A DNA stretch of 64,000 nt. It comes from Pleurodeles waltl (taxonomy: Eukaryota > Chordata > Amphibia > Caudata > Salamandridae). The position numbers and the translations under genes were made by a program. This document shows, piece after piece, positions 33,175 to 43,466 of this stretch (positions within the stretch are counted from its first letter, which is position 1; each line of letters starts with the position of its first letter). The stretch covers positions 1,348,444,323 to 1,348,508,322 of the forward strand of contig NC_090444.1 of the NCBI RefSeq assembly GCF_031143425.1, in the 5' to 3' direction. The notes below the pieces were generated by a model, which did not search any database, was not told the DNA's origin, and worked only from the letters and a program-made list of their open reading frames with translations.

Positions 33175-34893
33175 ATGGAGCTTGATCTGGCTAGCCTACC
33201 CACACTGACAGTAGTCCAGCTTAGGGGGTTGTGTATTGAAAGAGGGTTGCCTGCAACCACTGATCTCAGGAAGCAAATCCTGATCACATCCCTGACAGCA
33301 TGGGCTGAGGCCCAGGAGGTAGAGTCAGAAGAAGCTCCAGAGGAGGGAGAAAGAAGGGAGGATGCAAGCTCTAACCACTCAGGGGAGGGAAGGCATCTGA
33401 GCCTAAGTGAGGATGAGGAAGAACGGTCCTCAGTGAACACAGTCACTAGGGGCAGATCCAAAGCTAGTGGTCGGAAGGGGGTCCTTTCAGGAGGAGAGAA
33501 CCCATCCATCAGAGAAAGAGAGCTGGAGGCCCAGCTAGCATACATAGCTTTGGAAGCAGAGAAGCTGGCCCTAGAAAAGAAAAAGTGGGCATACAAAGAG
33601 AAAAGAGATAGAAGCAGCGATAAAGAAGCTGAGGTGTCCATGGGTGGGGGAGTTTGCCCCAGATTACCCAAGGGGGTAGTTCCTGCTTATGTAGAGGGGG
33701 ATGACATAGATAAGTGGCTAGGGGCCTTTGAGAGGGCACTCCAAATGAGAAGGGTTAGGCCTCAATACTGGGGTTCCCTTTTGTGGGAGTTGGTCCCCAA
33801 CTCAGGGAGGGATAGGCTTCTGACCTTAAGGGGGGAGGAGGCAGATTCATACCCTAGTATGAAGAGGTGCTTAGCCAAGAAGTTTGGTCTGACCCCAGAG
33901 CAATATAGAATGAAGTTCAGGGACACCCAGAAGGTCAGTACCCAGTCTTGGGTTGACTTTGTGGACATTTCACTAAAGGCACTAGAGGGCTGGATTATTG
34001 GCAACAAAGTAAATACTTATGAGGGGTTATACAATTTGATCATGAGAGAGCACATCTTGACCAATTGTATCCAAGAAAGGTTACGCCAGCATCTAGTGGA
34101 CTCTAAGCAGACCAACCCTAGAGAGCTAGGGGAGGCAGCTGATGAGTGGTTGAGAACCAGGGTGGTTGTCAAGTCCCAGGGGGGAGACTCCAAGAAGGGG
34201 GGGACAGGTCCCCAAAAACCTAAGGAGGGAGGTGGTAAGCCCACCACAGAGACTCCCTCTGTACCCCAGAACCCTAAGAAGGAGGAGAGTAAATCCCACT
34301 CCCACCCTGACAATCAGAGACAGGGAGACCCAGGGTTAAAAAAGCTCTTGGACAGTAGGGCTTGCTTTGACTGTCAGCAGACAGGTCACTTCAGAGGAGA
34401 TGCAGCCTGTCCAAAGAAGGTGGTTAGCACTGGGCTGTCCAGTGTAGCCATAGAGGAGGATTCCTCAGATGATGAAGTCCTCCTAGCATTGTGCTGGGAG
34501 ACAGGACCAGATGGTAAGCTGGTGATCCCTGAGGGTGGGAGTAGGCACTTCCACCACATTCAAGTGAATGGGATCCCTACCATTGGCCTGAGAGACACCT
34601 GTGCCAGTCACACTATAGTGAGTGACCGGTTAGTGACCCCAGACATGTATGTCCCAGGAAAGACAAAGAAAGTCAGGATAGCCACAGGGGAGGTCACCTC
34701 CAAACCTGTAGCCATAGTGACCCTAGAGAGGGAGGGTATCCTTGACTGGATTAGGGTGGTAGTCAGTGCTGACCTTCCCCTAGATTGTATCCTGGGCAAT
34801 GACCTCCCAGAGGTGAGTCTGGTCACAGATGGGGTGGTCTCCCAGTGCGCCCCCCCCAACCCAAAGTCCTGGGGAGTCAGTCCCTACAGTTAG
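33175..34893 (+). CDS. Gag-protease polyprotein, 572 aa, of young LTR element
   Basis: An ATG after the 233-bp leader opens an uninterrupted frame. Residues 4-42 resemble a SAP-like helix-extended-helix (LTVVQLRGLCIERGLPATTD). Residues about 112-150 form a charged coiled coil (LEAQLAYIALEAEKLALEKK). A capsid-like region follows with DDIDKWLGAFERAL and YEGLYNLIMREHI. A zinc knuckle starts at residue 397 (CFDCQQTGHFRGDAAC) with spacing CX2CX4HX6C, two residues longer than the usual last gap. The protease-like tail has RDTCAS at about 473-478, where retroviral-type proteases have DTG, and CILGNDL near 537-543. Gag would package element RNA; the altered protease signature makes self-processing doubtful. 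The frame ends at TAG 34891-34893, overlapping the next frame. Confidence 0.88.
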   Translation: MELDLASLPTLTVVQLRGLCIERGLPATTDLRKQILITSLTAWAEAQEVESEEAPEEGERREDASSNHSGEGRHLSLSEDEEERSSVNTVTRGRSKASGRKGVLSGGENPSIRERELEAQLAYIALEAEKLALEKKKWAYKEKRDRSSDKEAEVSMGGGVCPRLPKGVVPAYVEGDDIDKWLGAFERALQMRRVRPQYWGSLLWELVPNSGRDRLLTLRGEEADSYPSMKRCLAKKFGLTPEQYRMKFRDTQKVSTQSWVDFVDISLKALEGWIIGNKVNTYEGLYNLIMREHILTNCIQERLRQHLVDSKQTNPRELGEAADEWLRTRVVVKSQGGDSKKGGTGPQKPKEGGGKPTTETPSVPQNPKKEESKSHSHPDNQRQGDPGLKKLLDSRACFDCQQTGHFRGDAACPKKVVSTGLSSVAIEEDSSDDEVLLALCWETGPDGKLVIPEGGSRHFHHIQVNGIPTIGLRDTCASHTIVSDRLVTPDMYVPGKTKKVRIATGEVTSKPVAIVTLEREGILDWIRVVVSADLPLDCILGNDLPEVSLVTDGVVSQCAPPNPKSWGVSPYS

Positions 34894-35566
34894 GAGACAG
34901 GGGTCCCCAAGAAAAGGAAAGAAGAAAAGGAAGGGTAGGCCACTCTTAAAGAGAGTTCCAGGGAGCCAAAGGCCTTCTGCCCCAGTAGGGGGAGAGCCCA
35001 GAGTTGGCACTGGTGAGGCCTCACCTGACCCCAAGGAAGTCCTGAGTAGTCAGGCAGCTGTCCAGATGCAGGGTGTTGCCCCTGCACTGACAGAAGGGAG
35101 AGAGGAAAGAGGGTGTCTGCCACAGGAGGTGGTAGCCCCCCACTCTAGACAGCAAGAGGGGTGCCAGGACCCCAAAGATGCCCCTAAAGCAGCTCAGCCA
35201 CCTGTCAGTGGAGAGCTTAGGGTGTGGTTCTGGGTACTGACAGCTGTCAGTAGCCTCTGCTGGGTGCTAGCCTTCCTGGCAGCACTGTACTTGGCCTGGG
35301 AGGCAGACCCCAAGGCCAATAGCAAAGTAGGCCCCCTGACCCTGTTGGTCATGGTGGGGTTGCTCAAGTGTTGGGTGACCTCTTTGGGTAAGCTAGGTGT
35401 TGCCCTAGCAAAGTTAGGAGCAGGGGAGGTGGGCACCTCACTACCCAAGTTGACAGAGAGAGAGGAGGAAGACCCCCCTAGAGGGAAGTTTCAGTTTGAG
35501 TTGGGTCCTTTTACTGTTGGGATGGCTTCACTACCCAGAGGGAGTGACCCTGACAGGAGGATATAA
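34829..35566 (+). CDS. Overlapping 245-aa frame with two predicted membrane segments
   Basis: The frame overlaps the gag-PR end by 65 bp in the +1 frame. Residues 22-41 are strongly basic (RKGKKKRKGRP). Residues 42-130 are Pro/Gly/Glu rich. Two hydrophobic segments follow: VWFWVLTAVSSLCWVLAFLA (from about residue 132) and VGPLTLLVMVGLLKCWV (from about 167), then an acidic tail. The start region could instead be reached by frameshifting from gag-PR. I cannot match it to RT, integrase or a typical envelope: there is no signal peptide, no Cys-rich ectodomain and no furin site. It may be an accessory membrane protein, or a frame formed from leftover pol linker sequence. It occupies the place where integrase would begin in an autonomous relative. 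Confidence 0.5.
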   Translation: MGWSPSAPPPTQSPGESVPTVRRQGSPRKGKKKRKGRPLLKRVPGSQRPSAPVGGEPRVGTGEASPDPKEVLSSQAAVQMQGVAPALTEGREERGCLPQEVVAPHSRQQEGCQDPKDAPKAAQPPVSGELRVWFWVLTAVSSLCWVLAFLAALYLAWEADPKANSKVGPLTLLVMVGLLKCWVTSLGKLGVALAKLGAGEVGTSLPKLTEREEEDPPRGKFQFELGPFTVGMASLPRGSDPDRRI

Positions 35567-35667
35567 GGCAGAGTAGGCCCTGCAAAGGGACAGCCAGTTT
35601 TCTTCACTGTCTTCCTCGCCTAACAAGCCAGGAAGACTCTCCCAGGGTTGGGCTGAGTCTCCTGGGC

Positions 35668-35687
35668 GTGTGGGCTGGGGGGGGTTG
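35668..35687 (+). promoter_or_regulatory. Polypurine tract candidate
   Basis: GTGTGGGCTGGGGGGGG ends three bases before the 3' LTR and could prime plus-strand synthesis. Confidence 0.6.
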
Positions 35688-38176
35688 TGTGAGAAACTAG
35701 GGCTGATTGCAGAGGCCCCATAACTTTTTGCCCCCATTTTCCACTTTATGCTGGTGTTTTCCTGACTCTGATGGTGCCCTGGGTACTGCTAACCAGTCCC
35801 AGGGCCTGTGCTCTGTGTAAAATGGATATGCAAATTAGGCTAATTATAATTGGCTAAGTTAACCTACCTATAAGTCCCTAGTATATGGTAGGGCATGTAG
35901 GTTTAGGGACCACAGCATAGGTGGTGCACACCTAGGTGCATTGCTGAGGTGCCCAGTGTCATTTTAAAAGCAAGCCTGCCTTGCTGGCTGCTTTTAAATT
36001 AAAGTTATATGCAAATTCGACTTTGGAATTAAAGGTACTTCCAAAGTCTTAAACTACCTTATTTTTACATATAAGTCACCCCTAAGGTGTGCCCTATGTG
36101 CCCCTAGGGCTGGGTGCCATGTAACTATAAGCAGGGACTTTATAAAAATAGATTTATAAGCCCTGGTGAGGTAAAAACAGCCAAATTCGTTTTTCCCTCA
36201 TTGAAGTAAATGGCCTTCATAGGCTAGAATGGGCAGACTTTATTTTAAATTTTAAAGTCTCCTTAAATGTTACATACCAAGAATTTGGTATCAAATTGAT
36301 TGTTATAATAAATCCCACAACTTCCAGTTGTTGGATTTAATATAACTAGTACAGGTAAAAAGTTTAGACTTTACCTAAAAAGTTGCCAATTTCAGCTCTG
36401 CATTGTTTTTGCTGCTGTGCTCTGATTGGTCAGCCTGCAGCAGCTTCTGCCAGGCTACTTTAATGAGGTGTGAAGTGGCCTGGCTTCACACAAAGGAATG
36501 TGCTTGGGGGAGAGAATCTCCCCTCAGCAGATGGTGAGGCAGGAAGGGGGAGGGCTGCCAAACTGGTCTTCAAAGGAAGAGAAGGACATCTGGAGCACCC
36601 AGCAACACCCCCACATCCTGCAACCCCAGACAGCTAGGTGCCCCCTTGATTAGATTAGGAGAGGGCAGGAGAGGGGTGTGTTTATGATTTTTAGCCACAC
36701 CAGTGGGTGGGCTCAGCCAGATCTCTCCTCCAAAAATCAGATTCATCCATTTTGGATTTTTAGAGACTGTTGCCTTCTGGGATGGATTTTTGCCACACTT
36801 CCCAGGAAGTGGTCATCACAGGGGGATGACCCTGTCCCTGATTGGAGAACCAGGGCCCCCCTGCTTTTCACCCAGGAGCAAGGATAAAACTGGCAGACCT
36901 GCACCCACGCCTCAGATCCCCTCCAGAATTCAACAAGAAAGGAACTAAAGAAGAAGAAGGACTGCCCTGCTGGACCCCTGGCCTGCACCTGGACCCTGCA
37001 CTCAGAAGGACTGCACCAGCTGCACACTTGGGCTTCACCACAAGAAGGACTTTGCCTGGCTTCAACTGGTTCAAGGAGGGACTCCCTGTTTGCTACAGGT
37101 GAAAAATTGCTAAACCAGAGTCCCCTGCACCAACTCCTGAAGAAAGCGACCAGCTGACCACTGTCCAGTGGCCAAAAAGAAGTTTGCGCCAGGTGCATTC
37201 TGGGAGTTGAAGTCCGCACCCCCCAAGGACCATCACAGAACTTCTGGACCCTTGGGGTGAGCTGTGGACCCCAAAAGAACCTCAAAAGAACATCTGGGTG
37301 AAGCCCCAGAAGTTTGGAAAAGATTGGAGAATTTTTGAAAAAAAGCTCCATAAAGTGACCGACCCGACGCGGAAATTCTAGCCGGCTTGCCTCAACCGCG
37401 ACCCGGCCTGACTTCGTGGTTCGTCCCGGTAAAGAAAAACATCCAAAAAAGAGACTAAGTCCGAACATAAAAAGTTGACCGGGACCTCCCAGCCATCGTA
37501 TCCGAGAAGGGCTCCATGGACGTCGGATCAAGATCCAGGTTTACCCCGGTCGAAGGATTTTCATCTCGAAAAAACGACTAAGTCCGAAGGTAAAAATCAC
37601 CACAGAGGAAACCGACTTCGCGTATCCGGACAAGGGCTCCAGGAGGTCGGATTCAACTGGCAGGTTCGTCCCGGTGAAGAAAAACGTCAAAATAAAGACT
37701 AAGTCAGAAGGTAACTTTTTAACCGAGGCCTCCCGCGACTTGTAGCCGAGCAGGGCTCCATCGCGGTCGGCCTGAAAGTTTGACTTTGCCCCGGTCCTGG
37801 TGCAACCAGATGACCCGATTGGCGCTTTTTGTTTCTAAGCGCTAGAAAATAATAATACTTTAAAAATTCATATCTCCGGTTCCCCTGAACCGATTTTAAT
37901 CGTTTTTGTGTCATTTTAAAGATAAAAATATAAGCTATTTTTATAAATTGGTTTTGGATTTTTAAACTGTTTCCTGTGTTTTATTTAATTACTGTTTTGT
38001 GATATTTGAATGCTTTACACTTTGTCTCCTAAGTTAAGCCTTGACGCTCGATGCCAAGCTACCAAGGGTAGAGCTGGGATTAATTTACTGAGACCTAACT
38101 GTACCTATGTGGAGGTTTGTGGCTTGTTGCTAGGTGTAGGTACCTACCTGCCCTACCAAAAATCCATTTTCCAACA
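35688..38176 (+). repeat. 3' LTR of the young element
   Basis: This is a near-identical copy of 30454-32941. Differences seen include C/A near 36173, C/T near 36407, C/T near 36826, GTG/GCG near 37187, one extra A near 37340, C/A near 37603, C/G near 37650 and C/T near 38163. Confidence 0.92.
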
Positions 38177-38745
38177 GTAAGTTTCCGGCACTGCTTGCCC
38201 TTCCTCTTTCTGGAATGCACCTGGGCCCCTCTTTCAGGCCCCAGGGACCCTTGATCACCCTGATGGGTTACCATAGGCAGGATGGTCATGCATGCACCCA
38301 ACATCTCCAAGTGGGACCGGCGTTCCACCTCACTCATAGTGGAATCCTCCAGGTCATTGCCTAGCAGACAATCAACAGGCATGGTTGGACTCACAGCTAC
38401 CCTCAAGGAACCTGAGACCCCCCCCCCACTCAAAGGGAACCTGCGCCACCTTACACAGGCACTTTGAGTTGTGTACAGCAACTACTTGGTGAAACACATT
38501 TGGAACTACTTACTCTTCACACACCAGGTGACACCTCACAGAAGTCACACTGATTCCTGTGTCTCTCGGAGGCCCCACCCTCTTTCCATTGATGGTAAAC
38601 CACTGCATGCACTTCTTAGTGTTCTCAGGCACGAGGGTCCTCTGGACCATCTCACGGTCCCCTAGTGAGACAAGTGTTGTATCAGCTGGCTCCCACCCTT
38701 CTCCTGGAACCAACTCCTCCCCAAGTGCTACACTGGCCACAAATC
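38177..38745 (-). pseudogene. Aspartic protease of the family-B Gypsy element
   Basis: Minus-strand frames give TINGKRVGPPRDTGISVTSV (DTG active-site motif, about 38570) and, after a break, VSPTMPVDCLLGNDLEDST (about 38370). This is followed by a basic stretch that reads on into 30453 across the inserted element. At least one frameshift separates the two halves, so the enzyme is not made. Confidence 0.78.
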
Positions 38746-40089
38746 CTGTGATTGAGCATCAGTGGGTGCCAGTGTCCACTTGGGACATTTGGGGTCCCTC
38801 CTCATGTGACCCACCTAATCACATGCAAAACATTTGCAGGGACCCTTCTCTACAGGTTGCCCTTTAGAGATCCATGGTTTCTTCTCAGCTTAGGGCTTGG
38901 AATCCTTACCCTGGGAACTAGGTTGGGGCCCTTCGGAGAACTCCTCCTGTTTACCCTTATCCCCCAATTCTTCTGATGGGGACCCTGCCCTCCCTTGGCT
39001 GAGTCTCCCCCAAACCTCTTTTTGACCCTGATGCTCTCCCACTAGTCTGCTTCCTGGGCAAGCTTCCTGGGGTCAGTCAGCTTGCTGTCAATTAGGTGCT
39101 GGTGCAGCTCTGGAAAACAAAGGCTATACAAGTGCTACTATGCAATCAAATTGTACAGATCCTCATACTCTGTTACCTTACTGCCCTTCACTAAACCATC
39201 CATTGCCCTGCAAAAAGAATCAACACATTCTAACCAAGTTTCAGAATCCCCATTCTTGTAAAACCTGAACTGCTCCTTGTACTGCTGTGGAGTGGAACCA
39301 TATCTAGTGAGTAGGGCATCCTTGATGGCAGAATAGGTGAGTCCCTGAGGATCCCCTAGGACTGTCTAGGTGTCCCTCCCCTCTACCTCAAAATGCTTCC
39401 ACAGCCCCCCTGTCTACCTTAGGGACCAGGTTCATGTGAAGAGCTGACTCATACTCCTTAAACCACAAGTGTACGTCATCCTCCTCCTTGTAATCCTTTA
39501 CCAGGTCTTTGGGGATGTGCACTCTTTTGTCAGGTTGCACTGGGGTACTGCTGCCACCATCTGTGCTGGACCTGCCCTTCAGATCCAGCTCCTTTAAACT
39601 CAATTCTTGTGCAAAGATCAGTTTCTTCTCCTCAATGGCAAGTCTATCTTTTTCCTCTTCCATTTTGAATCTAGCCAGCTGCAGCTCCCTCTCATGCTGG
39701 AGTCTGAACTTCTCCATCTCCAATTGGTGCCTCCTGATTTCCCTCACGTCCTCCAGTTCTTCCTGGATCAGGCCTTTGAATGAAACATTGCTGCCTGCCC
39801 TGGAGGCCCACCCTCCAGGCAGGTCAGGGTTATTCAACACAACATCATCTAAGCTCTGCACCTCCTCATCCACAACCACATCCTCCTCTGCTTTATGCTC
39901 CTTAGTCTCTTTTGCTGCCAACTAGGCCCTGAGTGCCTTTTGCATCTCTTCCTTCCTTGCAGAGCTGTTGATTTGACATCTTAATTCCCTAAAAAACTGC
40001 TTGAGCTGAGCCACTGTGTACTACCCCAGTTTCTCCAACTCAAACACCACATTTGTAGCAGCTGCTGATGGCTCCCTAGACTGAGACAT
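38746..40089 (-). pseudogene. Gag of the family-B Gypsy element
   Basis: The frame begins MSQSREPSAAATNVV at 40089. A stop follows near 40020 inside a SAP-like YTVAQLKQFFRELRCQ segment, and another near 39923. Then comes a long coiled coil (ELQLARFKMEEEKDRLAIEE, about 39690-39600) and the capsid start DVHLWFKEYESALHMN (about 39470-39420). Capsid C-terminal sequence near 39100 is broken, and a zinc knuckle near 38830 (CKCFACD, stop, VGHMRRDPKC) contains an in-frame stop. The domain order matches the intact gag at 33175. It is inactive. Confidence 0.75.
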
Positions 40090-40282
40090 TCTTGGGGATA
40101 AGGCTCAACAAAGGTGCAAAGTTCCAGAAGGCAAGGAAAATCCAAGAAAAAGGAAAAAAGAAATCCAAGAGATTAAAAAAAGTATGTGGCTGCGTAATAG
40201 TCTGCAATAAAAAAAAGTAGTGTACACCAATCACTATATGTCAAGTACAAATACAAGTTCTATCCTCACCTCTGATCACCAA
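40090..40282 (-). promoter_or_regulatory. Leader and primer site of family-B Gypsy element
   Basis: On the minus strand TTGGTGATCAGAGGTGAGG directly follows the 5' LTR end (…CTAACA). The same TTGGTGATCAG word abuts the LTR at 22481, supporting it as the family's primer-binding site. Confidence 0.6.
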
Positions 40283-40785
40283 TGTTAGAAATTAGGTCTC
40301 TGGTTGGCAGTCAGTTTGCACTCTGTCAAAGCAGGGACCCTCACTCTAATCAGGGCAAGGGAGATACACAGCTCAGACAACCCCTGCTTACCCCCTTCGT
40401 AGCTTGGCACAAGCAGTCAGGCTTATCTCAGAAGCGATATGTAGAAGCAATGTGTAAAGTATTTGTACCAATACACACAGTAACACAATAAAAAAACACA
40501 AAAACATGTAACACCAGTTTAGAAAAATAACCAATATATATCTGATTAAAACAAGACCAAAATGACAAACATCCAACATACACAAGCAAAGTTATGAATT
40601 TTCAAAGATTAAACTTGAATATAGAGCTTAGAAACACAAATGCTTCAATGTGGTGTTATCACGACACCAATGGCACCGTTCACGGAGTCACACTGGCCCC
40701 CAGGTCCAGTAAATTTTGGAAGTGAGGAAACAAGATGGTGTACAGAGTCGGGGAACCGAGGCATCACTGTATCCGGTGCAGCGTC
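40283..40785 (-). mobile_element. 5' LTR remnant, family B
   Basis: TGTTAGAAATTAGGTCTCTGG onward aligns with the first 500 bp of the LTR at 24226. It stops at 40785, where LTR family C begins with TGTAGGAAGC. The missing 1.8 kb is not seen elsewhere in the window, consistent with interruption by the family-C unit, which continues past the window's recognisable part. Confidence 0.75.
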
Positions 40786-40829
40786 TGTAGGAAGCTGGCT
40801 CTGTATGTACTATATCAAAATGAGATATA

Positions 40830-41744
40830 GGGCCATATTTCTACTCTGTTTGCGCCGGATTTGCGTCCTTTTTTTTGACGCAAATTCGACGCAAAACGAA
40901 CTCCATATTTATACTTTGGCGTTAGACGCATCTAGCGGCAAAGTTCATGGAGTTTGCGTCATTTTTTTGCGTGGACACCTTCCTTGCGTTAATGATATGC
41001 AAGGTAGGCGTTCCCGTCTAAAAAATGACTCCGAGGCATGTGCGCCGTATTTATACTCCCGGGCAAAAATGACACCCAGGAGTGGGCGGGTCAAAAAAAT
41101 TTACGTCCAGCTGCTTTTGCGTCATTTTTTAGCGCCTGGTCAGGGCAGGCGTTAAGGGACCTGTGGGCTCGGAAGGAGCCCAGAGGTGCCCTCCCATGCC
41201 CCCAGGGACACCCCCTGCCACCCTTGCCCACCCCAGGAGGACGCCCAAGGATGGAGGGACCCACCCCTGGGACATTAAGGCAAGTGCTGGTAAGTATTTT
41301 TTTTTTTTGTGGCATAGGGGGGCCTGATTTGTGCCCCCCTACATGCCACTATGCCCAATGACCATGCCCAGGGGACATAAGTCCCCTGGGCATGGCCATT
41401 GGGCAAGGGGGCATGACTCCTGTCTTTGCTAAGACAGGAGTCATTTGAATGGGAGTTGGGAGTCAAAGAAAATGGCGGAAATCGGGTTGAGGCGAAAATT
41501 TTGCCTCAGCCTGACTTGCCCCATTTTTTGACGCCCAAGCTCCATTTTCCCCTACGCCGGCGATGCCTGGTGTAAGTCATTGTTTTTCACGCACACCAGG
41601 CAGCTCCGCCGGCTAACGCCGGCTAACGTCATTGAATAAATACGGCGCCCGCATGGCGCTTCAGAATGGCGTTAGCCGTCGTAAAATTTTTTGACGCACA
41701 ACTGCGTTGGCGCAGTTGTGCGTCGAAAAGTATAAATATGGCCC
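40830..41744. mobile_element. MITE in LTR C copy 1 (first)
   Basis: The element runs from GGGCCATATTTCTACTCTG to AGTATAAATATGGCCC, flanked by ATA and TTA. It has the full family layout with the GCGCCGGATTTGCGTC foldback at one end and the GACGC/GCGTC hairpin at the other. It is about 90% similar by eye to the next MITE. Confidence 0.85.
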
Positions 41745-41905
41745 TTAGTGTGCACAGAGTCCAGGGGTTCCCCAGAGGTTTAACAGAGGCTAAAATAAAT
41801 AATACTAATACTCTCTTTTGTGGTAGAGTGGTCGAGAAGTAAGATTTATCAGAGGATAGTGCAAAGCATTTGTTGTACACAGGCAATAAATGAAGCAAAC
41901 ACTCA

Positions 41906-42815
41906 GGGGCATATTTATACTCTGTTTGCACCGGATTTGCGTCGTTTTTTTTTACGCAAATCCGACGCAAAACTAACTCCATATTTATACTTTGGCGTTA
42001 GACCCGTCTAGCGCCAAAGATCTTGGAGTTTGCGTCATTTTTTTGCGTGGACACCTTCCTTGCGTTAAAGATATGCAAGGTAGGCGTTCCCGTCTAAAAA
42101 ATTACTCCGAGGCATGTGCGCCGTATTTACACTCCCGGGCAAAAATGACGCCCGGGAGTGGGCGGGTCAAAAAAAATGACGTCCAGCCGCTTTTGCGTCA
42201 TTTTTTAATGCCTGGTCAGGGCAGGCGTTAAGGGACCTGTGGGCTCGGAAGGAGCCCAGAGGTGCCCTCCCATGCCCCCAGGGACACCCCCTGCCACCCT
42301 TGCCCACCCCAGGAGGACACCTAAGGATGGAGGGACCCATCCCAGGGAACTTAAGGTAAGTTCAGGTAAGTATTTTTTATTTTTTTTGGGTGGCATAGGG
42401 GGGCCTGATTTGTGCCCCCCTACATGCCACTATGCCCAATGACCATGCCCAGGGGACATAAGTCCCCTGGGCATGGCCATTGGGCAAGGGGGCATGACTC
42501 CTGTCTTTGCTAAGACAGGAGTCATTTCAATGGGGGTTGGGAGTCAAAAAAAATTGCGCTAATCGGGTTGAGGCGAAAATTTTGCCTCAGCCTGACTTGC
42601 CCCATTTTTTGGCGCCCAAGCTCCATTTTCCCCTACGCCGGCGCTGCCTGGTGTAAGTCATTTTTTTTGACGCACACCAGGCAGCTCCGCCGGCTAACGT
42701 CATTCCATAAATAAGGCGCCCGCATGGCGCTTTGGAATGGCGTTAGCCGGCGTTAAATTGTTTGACGCACAACTGTGTTGGCGCAGTTGTGCGCCAAAAA
42801 GTATAAATACGGCCC
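41906..42815. mobile_element. MITE in LTR C copy 1 (second), TSD TCA
   Basis: The element runs from GGGGCATATTTATACTCTG to AGTATAAATACGGCCC. A perfect 3-bp duplication TCA lies at 41903-41905 and 42816-42818. The interior closely matches the preceding MITE. Confidence 0.88.
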
Positions 42816-42860
42816 TCAATGACTGACTCCAGGCCAAATGTTTTTATATTACAAAACTAT

Positions 42861-43466
42861 GGCCCTCATTTGGACCCTGGCGGTTTTGCACCGCCAGGGC
42901 CAACGGGGGCGGGAGCACCGCCGACAGGCCGGCGGTGCTCCCTTGGGCATTCCGACCGCGGCGGTAACACCGCTGTCGGACCGGGAAAACTGGCGGTTTC
43001 CCGCCAGTTTCCCGCTGCCCAAACGAATCCTCCAAAGCGGCGCAGCATGCTGCGCCGCCTTGGGGATTCTGACACCCCCTACCGCCATCCTGTTCCTGGC
43101 GGTTCGCCCGCCAGGAACAGGATGGCGGTAGGGGGTGTCGCGGGGCCCCTGGGGGCCCCTGCAGTGCCCATGCCAATGGCATGGGCACTGCAGGGGCCCC
43201 CGTAAGAGGGCCCCAAATAGTATTTCACTGTCTGCTTAGCAGACAGTGAAATACGCGAAGGGTGCAACTGCACCCGTCGCACCTTCCCACTCCGCCGGCT
43301 CGATTCCGAGCCGGCGTCATCGTGGGAAGGGATTTTTCCCCTGGGCTGGCGTGGGGCCTTTTGGCGGCCGCCCGCCAGCCCAGGGGAAAAGTCAAAATAC
43401 CCGCCGCGGTCTTGCGACCGCGGTACGGTATTTTGACGGCGGCCCGCCAAGGTCCGAATGAGGGCC
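42861..43466. mobile_element. GC-rich foldback element, TSD TAT
   Basis: The terminal inverted repeat GGCCCTCATTTGGACC / GGTCCGAATGAGGGCC is flanked by TAT (42858-42860, 43467-43469). The 606-bp interior is a succession of strong GC-rich hairpins, such as CTGGCGGTTTTGCACCGCCAG, GGCGCAGCATGCTGCGCC and the pair around 43165-43200. It is a different family from the TATTTATAC MITEs. Its open frames on both strands are by-products of symmetry. Confidence 0.85.

Larger units (their letters stand above)
30454..38176 (+). mobile_element. Young non-autonomous LTR retrotransposon, TSD GTAAG
   Basis: Two 2.49-kb LTRs (30454-32941, 35688-38176), each TGTGAGAAAC...TTTTCCAACA, bound a 2.75-kb interior. 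The whole is flanked by GTAAG (30449-30453 and 38177-38181). By eye the LTRs differ at only about ten positions, so insertion is recent. The interior has a primer site after the 5' LTR, an open gag-PR frame, a second frame with two membrane segments and a G-rich tract before the 3' LTR. There is no RT, RNase H or integrase, so mobility must depend on an autonomous relative. It lies in the older minus-strand Gypsy element. Confidence 0.93.
24226..40785 (-). mobile_element. Decayed Gypsy element, IN upstream of RT (family B)
   Basis: Read on the minus strand the order is 5' LTR remnant (40283-40785), primer site (about 40264-40282), gag (40089-38750), PR (38740-38190), IN (30260-29030), RT (29020-28190), RNase H (28190-27871 and 26941-26540) and 3' LTR (26514-24226). 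Integrase before reverse transcriptase departs from the usual Ty3/Gypsy order and matches the Gmr1-type arrangement first described from cod. A plus-strand LTR element (30454-38176) and a MITE (26942-27870) are inserted in it. Multiple stops, shifts and a changed catalytic residue in integrase show that it is dead. Confidence 0.85.

Noticed and set aside
33165..33671. 168-codon minus-strand frame rich in Ser/Leu
   Set aside because: It is antisense to the coiled-coil part of gag.
42819..43450. Several 70-128-codon frames on both strands
   Set aside because: They fall inside a GC-rich foldback, where stop codons are scarce by composition and symmetry.
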